DNA of 18,747 nucleotides, from NCBI GenBank assembly GCA_900756545.1, contig CAAEKO010000049.1, positions 1 through 18,747 of the forward strand, given 5' to 3'. Origin of the DNA: Clostridia bacterium (GTDB lineage: Bacteria; Bacillota; Clostridia; UBA1381). Below, in pieces: positions 15,901 through 18,747 of the stretch (positions are counted from its first letter, which is position 1; each line of letters starts with the position of its first letter). Position numbers and translations under genes: made by a program. The notes beneath the pieces are model-generated. The model did no database searches, was not told the DNA's origin, and saw only the letters and a program-made list of their open reading frames with translations.

Positions 15901-16079
15901 TCCTGGCCGGGCATAAGCTTTTCCTTTAATTCTTCCCGCCAGGCTGGATGTGTGAAATCCCCTGTCCCCAAAAGACTGATCCCTTTCTTCCGCGCCCAAA
16001 GCTCCAAATACTCAGGAACTCCCTTGGCGCTAGTAGCCCGGGAATATTTTGAATGGATATGCAAATCCGCAATGTACAT
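12909..16079 (-). CDS. EndoQ-like PHP nuclease fused to a UvrD-type DNA helicase
   Basis: 1056 residues in three parts. (a) PHP phosphoesterase domain (about 1-245): H7/H9 in DLHIHSKYS, D41, E89, H104, H160, and D219/H221 in NSDAHSP. (b) A C4 zinc ribbon (C273, C276, C289, C292) and helical region to about 420; together with (a) this is the YqxK/endonuclease Q family, whose studied members cut DNA 5' of deaminated bases. (c) After a Lys/Gln-rich linker (about 430-455), a full superfamily 1 helicase: Q motif LNAEQQKAV, Walker A GPGTGKT (480-486), DEFQD (645-649), GDPDQSIYGFRG, TFHGAKGLEFPVVFL and YVGITRAKDRL. The start is ATG 16079 behind GGGGGAG; a longer TTG frame at 16112 lacks a ribosome site. 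Single-gene unit. A role in base-deamination repair is inferred from the families; the substrate in this organism is unknown. Confidence 0.92.
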   Translation of the reverse strand: MYIADLHIHSKYSRATSAKGVPEYLELWARKKGISLLGTGDFTHPAWREELKEKLMPGQDGLYTLRKEYQLQDGAAYDMDKPHFVLSGEISSIYKKNGKVRKVHNVILLPSLDKADELSHKLEAIGNIHSDGRPILGLDSRDLLEITLETCSEAIFIPAHIWTPHFSMFGAFSGFDTLEECFEDLAPFIHALETGLSSDPAMNWRLSALDGYTLVSNSDAHSPNKLGREANLLDTEISYPALQKAIQTGEGFAGTIEFFPEEGKYHLDGHRKCDVCLTPAETKAYDGKCPVCGRKITIGVQHRVEELADRPEGYIPENAAYFESLVPLQEVIAASTGISASGKKAEAQYEQMLQKLGPEFYILREAPIEDISRVMGPCVAEGIHRLRIGKVERIPGYDGEYGKIKLLSAADIERLNGQLCLFSGEELASAQNKKRIPKPAQNKEKQNKKRKEAAPILNQLNAEQQKAVETQSAVTAVIAGPGTGKTKTLIARIADLVEKRGVSPAEITAVTFTNKAAGELRERLTDHFGNKKMTAKMNIGTFHGICLQILSENNPNLTLIDEYEAAKIAAEIIAQMNTSSSPRKFLQAVSAKKNGREIQDIPNNAFLAYCNRLKELEVLDFDDLLAEELKNTGKPDKRFNYLLVDEFQDINPIQFELIQAWHRNGKSLFVIGDPDQSIYGFRGADADCFARLQAIYPGLEQIRLNKNYRSAPAVLRCALPLISHNPGEVRLLEPQRQEEEPVELYQAENDLSEGIFVAKEINRIVGGIDMLDAHSYMEKTDGRAQRSFSDIAVLYRTHRQARLIEKCLQKESIPYVVTGRDELLADEVVRGTVGFFRYLMNPMDIVSLRTCLETIFHCPADIIEQVVRGKEKKWIEATPHLKLWAELKAEYTKRLKEESPIKLLDDWHRQEGIPESSGISQLINMAVFYPNMHAFLQNLTLGTEGDIMRNAGQNYTSDAVRLMTFHGAKGLEFPVVFLCGIKKGCVPLESIKYSTDIEEERRLMYVGITRAKDRLIMLGARDEPSPFLTEIPADTFRIHDTHTRKPQMGKQLSIFD

Positions 16080-16112
16080 ATTTCTCCCCCTTTTCAGCAA
16101 GCTCAATAACAA

Positions 16113-16133
16113 TCAATTTCTGTTGTATTGCAC
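16113..16133 (-). other. possible 6-codon leader ORF before the PHP-UvrD gene
   Basis: GTG at 16131-16133 opens a six-codon frame (VQYNRN) ending in TGA at 16113-16115. A strong ribosome site AAAGGAG (16139-16145) lies 5 bases upstream. The main ATG is 33 bases past the stop. It may be chance: the frame is very short and GTG-initiated. Confidence 0.2.
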
Positions 16134-16216
16134 TCTTTCTCCTTTGCCGTCAAAAACTTAGAACTGATTTGAAGTATCTATTTATCTTATAACCTTATAT
16201 AATTCCATTTACTGGT

Positions 16217-16245
16217 ATCATATCATAAAACCAATATTTGGTCAA
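16217..16245 (-). promoter_or_regulatory. promoter of the PHP-UvrD gene
   Basis: Minus strand: -35 TTGACC (16240-16245), 17-base spacer, -10 TATGAT (16217-16222). The leader to the ATG would be about 130 nt. The spacer contains a 13-base palindrome ACCAATATTTGGT (16230-16242), which could be an operator. I see no LexA/DinR-type box. Confidence 0.65.
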
Positions 16246-16282
16246 GCTAAAAAAGACTACATTCATCGGATAAGAATAATAG

Positions 16283-16316
16283 AAAAAAATCCTTGCGCTA
16301 ATCTTGCAAGGATTTT
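16283..16316 (-). terminator. terminator of the uxuA-uxuB-uxaC operon
   Basis: Minus strand: an 11-bp perfect stem (16286-16296 with 16306-16316, core AATCCTTGC/GCAAGGATT), a 9-base loop and a run of seven T (16283-16289). It lies about 90 bases past the uxaC stop. Confidence 0.9.
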
Positions 16317-16352
16317 CCGTCTTAATTTTATATTGTCTCTAATCGTATTATC

Positions 16353-16369
16353 TTAAGAAAATTTCTTAA
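16353..16369 (-). repeat. AT-rich inverted repeat downstream of uxaC
   Basis: TTAAGAAA-A-TTTCTTAA is a perfect 8-bp inverted repeat with a one-base centre, flanked by ATTA and TAAT that extend the symmetry with a small bulge. It lies between the uxaC stop and the operon terminator. Too tight a loop for a normal RNA hairpin, so a protein site or chance is more likely. The rest of the roughly 330-base gap 16080-16408 holds the PHP-UvrD promoter and leader and the uxaC terminator. Confidence 0.35.
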
Positions 16370-16408
16370 ATAATCTAAAAAGGGATTCGAGAAAATTTGA
16401 GCATAACC

Positions 16409-17779
16409 TCAAGTAAATTGGAAATACTCCTTTGCATTTTGATACGAGATACCACGCACTATTTTTTCCAGCATCTTTTCATCATTAGGATATTCTCCAG
16501 TCTCTACCCAGCCGCCAATCAGATTACACATGATCCGCCGGAAATATTCATGTCTGGGATAAGAAACAAAGCTTCTGGAATCCGTCAGCATACCAACAAA
16601 CCGGCTCAAAAGCCCCAGATTTGCAAGCGCTCTCATTTGTTCCTCCATGCCGTCCCGCTGGTCATTAAACCACCAGCCCGAACCCAGCTGGATTTTTCCA
16701 GGAATCCCGCCGCCCTGAAAATTCCCAAGCATTGCCGCCAGTACATAATTATCATTAGGATTCAATGAATACAAAATCGTACGGGGCAACAAATTTTCTG
16801 TTTCCATGGTATCCAGCAGGCGTGAAACATTCTGCGCCACAGGATAATCGCCGATAGAATCAAAACCGGCGTCTGGGCCAAGGGCACGAAACATTTTGGT
16901 GTTATTGTTTCGGATGGCGCCCATATGAAGCTGCATAGTCCACCCCAGTTTGGCATACTCCCGCCCACAGTGCAGGATAACGCCTGTACGGTAAATATCC
17001 GCCTCCTCCGCTGTAAGCTGACCGCCGTTCAGCTTTTTGTCCAGAACAGCCGCCGCATTTCCAATAACAAAGGGAACCCAGGCAATACCATGGTCTGCTA
17101 ACCGACAGCCGTTTTTGTGGAAAAACAAAATCCGTTCACTCAATTTTTTTAACAAGCTGTCATAGCTGTCCACTTCCGCAGTCTGCAAATACTCCAAAAA
17201 TCCTTCCTTTTCAATTTCCACTAGCTTATCCGGCCTAAATGTGGGTAAAACCTTTGTACCAAAGCCATCTTTCTTGATCTGCTGATGCCAGGCCAGATCA
17301 TCCATAGGATCGTCTGTCGTGCAGATAACCTCTACGTTCGCTTTTTCAATCAGCGCTTTCGCCCTGAACTCATCCTGATTCAATAGCACATTGCATTTCT
17401 CCCAAATTTCCTCCGCAGTTTCCGGCGATAAGCCCTGGTCTATCCCAAAATACCGCTTCAGTTCCAGATGCGTCCAGTGGTACAGGGGATTCCCAATCAG
17501 ATAAGGCACAGTTTCCGCCCATTTCTGAAATTTCATCCAATCGCCCGCATCCCCGGTAATATATTTTTCCTCAATCCCATTAGACCGCATCTGCCGCCAT
17601 TTATAATGATCCCCACTTAAAAACACATCAAAAGCATTTCTAAACTGATAATTCTCTGCAATCTGCCTTGGACTGAGGTGGCAGTGATAGTCGATAACCG
17701 GCATGTCTTTGGCATAGTCCATAAATAAATGCTTTGCTGTCTTGCTATGCAGCATAAAATCATCATTGATAAAAGCCAT
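16409..17779 (-). CDS. uxaC: glucuronate isomerase
   Basis: 456 residues (E. coli UxaC 470). Interconverts D-glucuronate and D-fructuronate (also galacturonate and tagaturonate), the first step of hexuronate breakdown in the cytosol. Near-identical stretches to the family: YHCHLSPRQIAENY (His metal ligands), GDHYKWRQMRSNG, NPLYHWTHLELKRYFGI, CTTDDPMD, HMGAIRNNN, SGWWFNDQ and MLTDSRSF-SY-RHEYFRR. AGGGGGAAG lies just before the ATG, and uxuB ends 13 bases upstream, so it belongs to the uxuA-uxuB operon and is its last gene. Confidence 0.97.
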   Translation of the reverse strand: MAFINDDFMLHSKTAKHLFMDYAKDMPVIDYHCHLSPRQIAENYQFRNAFDVFLSGDHYKWRQMRSNGIEEKYITGDAGDWMKFQKWAETVPYLIGNPLYHWTHLELKRYFGIDQGLSPETAEEIWEKCNVLLNQDEFRAKALIEKANVEVICTTDDPMDDLAWHQQIKKDGFGTKVLPTFRPDKLVEIEKEGFLEYLQTAEVDSYDSLLKKLSERILFFHKNGCRLADHGIAWVPFVIGNAAAVLDKKLNGGQLTAEEADIYRTGVILHCGREYAKLGWTMQLHMGAIRNNNTKMFRALGPDAGFDSIGDYPVAQNVSRLLDTMETENLLPRTILYSLNPNDNYVLAAMLGNFQGGGIPGKIQLGSGWWFNDQRDGMEEQMRALANLGLLSRFVGMLTDSRSFVSYPRHEYFRRIMCNLIGGWVETGEYPNDEKMLEKIVRGISYQNAKEYFQFT

Positions 17780-17792
17780 GATCTTCCCCCTA

Positions 17793-18647
17793 TTAAACGC
17801 CGCTGTAGGCAGAGAATCCCCCGTCCACCGGCACTACGACACCGTTGACAAAGCCGGACGCCTTTTCATTAACCAGCCATAACAAAGTTCCGATCAATTC
17901 CTCCGCGCCGCCGAACCGTCCCATTGGGGTGGCAGCCAAAATCTTAGCTGTCCGTGGTGTGGGATTGCCATTTTCATCATATAATAAAGCACGGTTTTGA
18001 TCTGTCACAAAAAATCCGGGGGCAATAGCGTTCACTCGTACACCTATTTTGGAAAAATGTACCGCCAGCCATTGCGTAAAATTAGATACTGCCGCTTTTG
18101 CGCCGCTGTAAGCCGGAATTTTTGTGAGCGGACAAAAGGCGTTCATGGAAGAAATATTGATAATCGTACCATTTTTCCGCTGTACCATGTCCTTTGCAAA
18201 AACCTGTGTAGGCAGCAGGGTACCGAGAAAATTCAGATTGAATACAAATTCCACCCCCGCAGGATCAAGATCAAAAAAGGTAATCAACTCCTGGTTGTCT
18301 TTTAAATCTTCAGCTTCCAGGTATTCCTTGGTTGTGGTTCCCTTCGGATGATTTCCTCCAGCGCCGTTGATCAGGATATCACAACTCCCAAAATCCTTTT
18401 CGATCTGTTCCCTGCATGCCTGCAGCTCCACAGACTTCAATACGTTGGCGCCGTAGCCCTTGGCTGTACCGCCGCTTTGGCAGATTTCATCCGCGACCTT
18501 CTGCGCCGCTTCCTGCCGCAGATCCAAAACCGCGATTTTTCCGCCGCACTGCCCCAGCGCTCGGGCGAACATACCGCACAGTACGCCGCCGCCACCGGTA
18601 ACCACAACAACCTTCTCTTTTAAATCTAATTCAAATGGCAATTCCAT
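17793..18647 (-). CDS. uxuB: D-fructuronate reductase (D-mannonate oxidoreductase), SDR type
   Basis: 284 residues. Short-chain dehydrogenase that reduces D-fructuronate to D-mannonate with NAD(P)H. Cofactor glycine motif TGGGGVLCG (17-25), NGAGGN, catalytic Ser in NISSMNA (about 166-167), YSGAK with Y180 and K184, and C-terminal VPVDGGFSAYSGV. It resembles the Bacillus YjmF/UxuB family and not the long-chain dehydrogenase UxuB of E. coli. Only 3 bases separate its ATG from the uxuA stop, and its GGAGG ribosome site lies in the last uxuA codons, so translation is coupled. Substrate is assigned from the uxuA and uxaC neighbours; another SDR sugar-acid reductase would be the alternative. Confidence 0.93.
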   Translation of the reverse strand: MELPFELDLKEKVVVVTGGGGVLCGMFARALGQCGGKIAVLDLRQEAAQKVADEICQSGGTAKGYGANVLKSVELQACREQIEKDFGSCDILINGAGGNHPKGTTTKEYLEAEDLKDNQELITFFDLDPAGVEFVFNLNFLGTLLPTQVFAKDMVQRKNGTIINISSMNAFCPLTKIPAYSGAKAAVSNFTQWLAVHFSKIGVRVNAIAPGFFVTDQNRALLYDENGNPTPRTAKILAATPMGRFGGAEELIGTLLWLVNEKASGFVNGVVVPVDGGFSAYSGV

Positions 18648-18650
18648 TTT

Positions 18651-18747
18651 TTATCCTCCAATCTTTTCCAATGTCTCCCAGATTCCATTGATATATACTG
18701 CGCCCATCGCCCGGTCATAAAGTCCATAGCCCGGCCGCCCGGTTTCA
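18651..18747 (-). CDS. uxuA: mannonate dehydratase, C-terminal end only (cut by window edge)
   Basis: The last 32 codons are visible, reading E-T-G-R-P-G-Y-G-L-Y-D-R-A-M-G then YINGIWETLEKIGG and TAA. The GYGLYDRAxGAxYxxG ending is typical of UxuA, which dehydrates D-mannonate to 2-keto-3-deoxygluconate. It is immediately upstream of uxuB in the same direction. The name rests on a short tail plus context. Confidence 0.8.
   Translation of the reverse strand, partial: ETGRPGYGLYDRAMGAVYINGIWETLEKIGG

Noticed and set aside
16080..16112. TTG at 16112 as the start of the PHP-UvrD gene
   Set aside because: No ribosome site. The PHP domain begins directly at the ATG at 16079, which has GGGGGAG upstream.
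12900..18747. Defence island, prophage or CRISPR content around the PHP-UvrD gene
   Set aside because: Neighbours are housekeeping and catabolic genes. I saw no transposase, integrase, direct repeat array or shift in base composition.

Overview
The window looks like a chromosomal segment of an endospore-forming clostridial Bacillota. Three things point there: a SpoIIQ-like membrane LytM protein behind a good sigma-F promoter match, a Gram-positive class III fructose-1,6-bisphosphatase, and a ruvC-ruvA-ruvB-(wall enzyme)-queA-tgt gene order typical of Clostridia. Base composition is moderate and even. I see no insertion sequences, prophage genes or CRISPR repeats. There are 15 coding regions (one cut by the right edge) and 2 tRNA genes.

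Layout. (1) 29-957: tRNA-Ser(UGA) on the minus strand diverges from a spoIIQ-like gene. (2) 1017-3928: fbp and a YdcF-like DUF218 membrane protein on the plus strand. Each is preceded by the same hairpin plus pseudoknot leader of about 76-78 nt. (3) 3942-4100: tRNA-Gly(GCC) with a near-perfect promoter and a strong terminator. (4) 4140-6897, minus: argG-argH, the last two steps of arginine synthesis, behind a promoter overlapped by an ARG-box-like operator. (5) 6849-12910, plus: ruvC, ruvA, ruvB (Holliday junction processing), a secreted N-acetylmuramoyl-L-alanine amidase, then queA and tgt (queuosine tRNA modification), ended by a bidirectional terminator. (6) 12909-16245, minus: one gene fusing an EndoQ-like PHP/zinc-finger nuclease to a complete UvrD-type helicase. 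(7) 16286-18747, minus: uxuA (3' end only), uxuB and uxaC, a tightly packed hexuronate catabolism operon with its own terminator.

How the genes work together. UxaC, UxuB and UxuA convert glucuronate via fructuronate and mannonate to 2-keto-3-deoxygluconate, suggesting growth on plant or host uronides. Fbp supplies gluconeogenesis. The RuvABC set and the EndoQ-UvrD fusion are DNA repair functions. The SpoIIQ-like protein and the amidase act on or at the cell wall, the first in the forespore during engulfment.

Most interesting points: the twin pseudoknot leaders before fbp and the YdcF-like gene, which I could not match with confidence to a known RNA class; the EndoQ-UvrD fusion; the Asn in place of a catalytic His in the SpoIIQ-like protein; and an ARG box sitting on overlapping divergent promoters of argG and ruvC.
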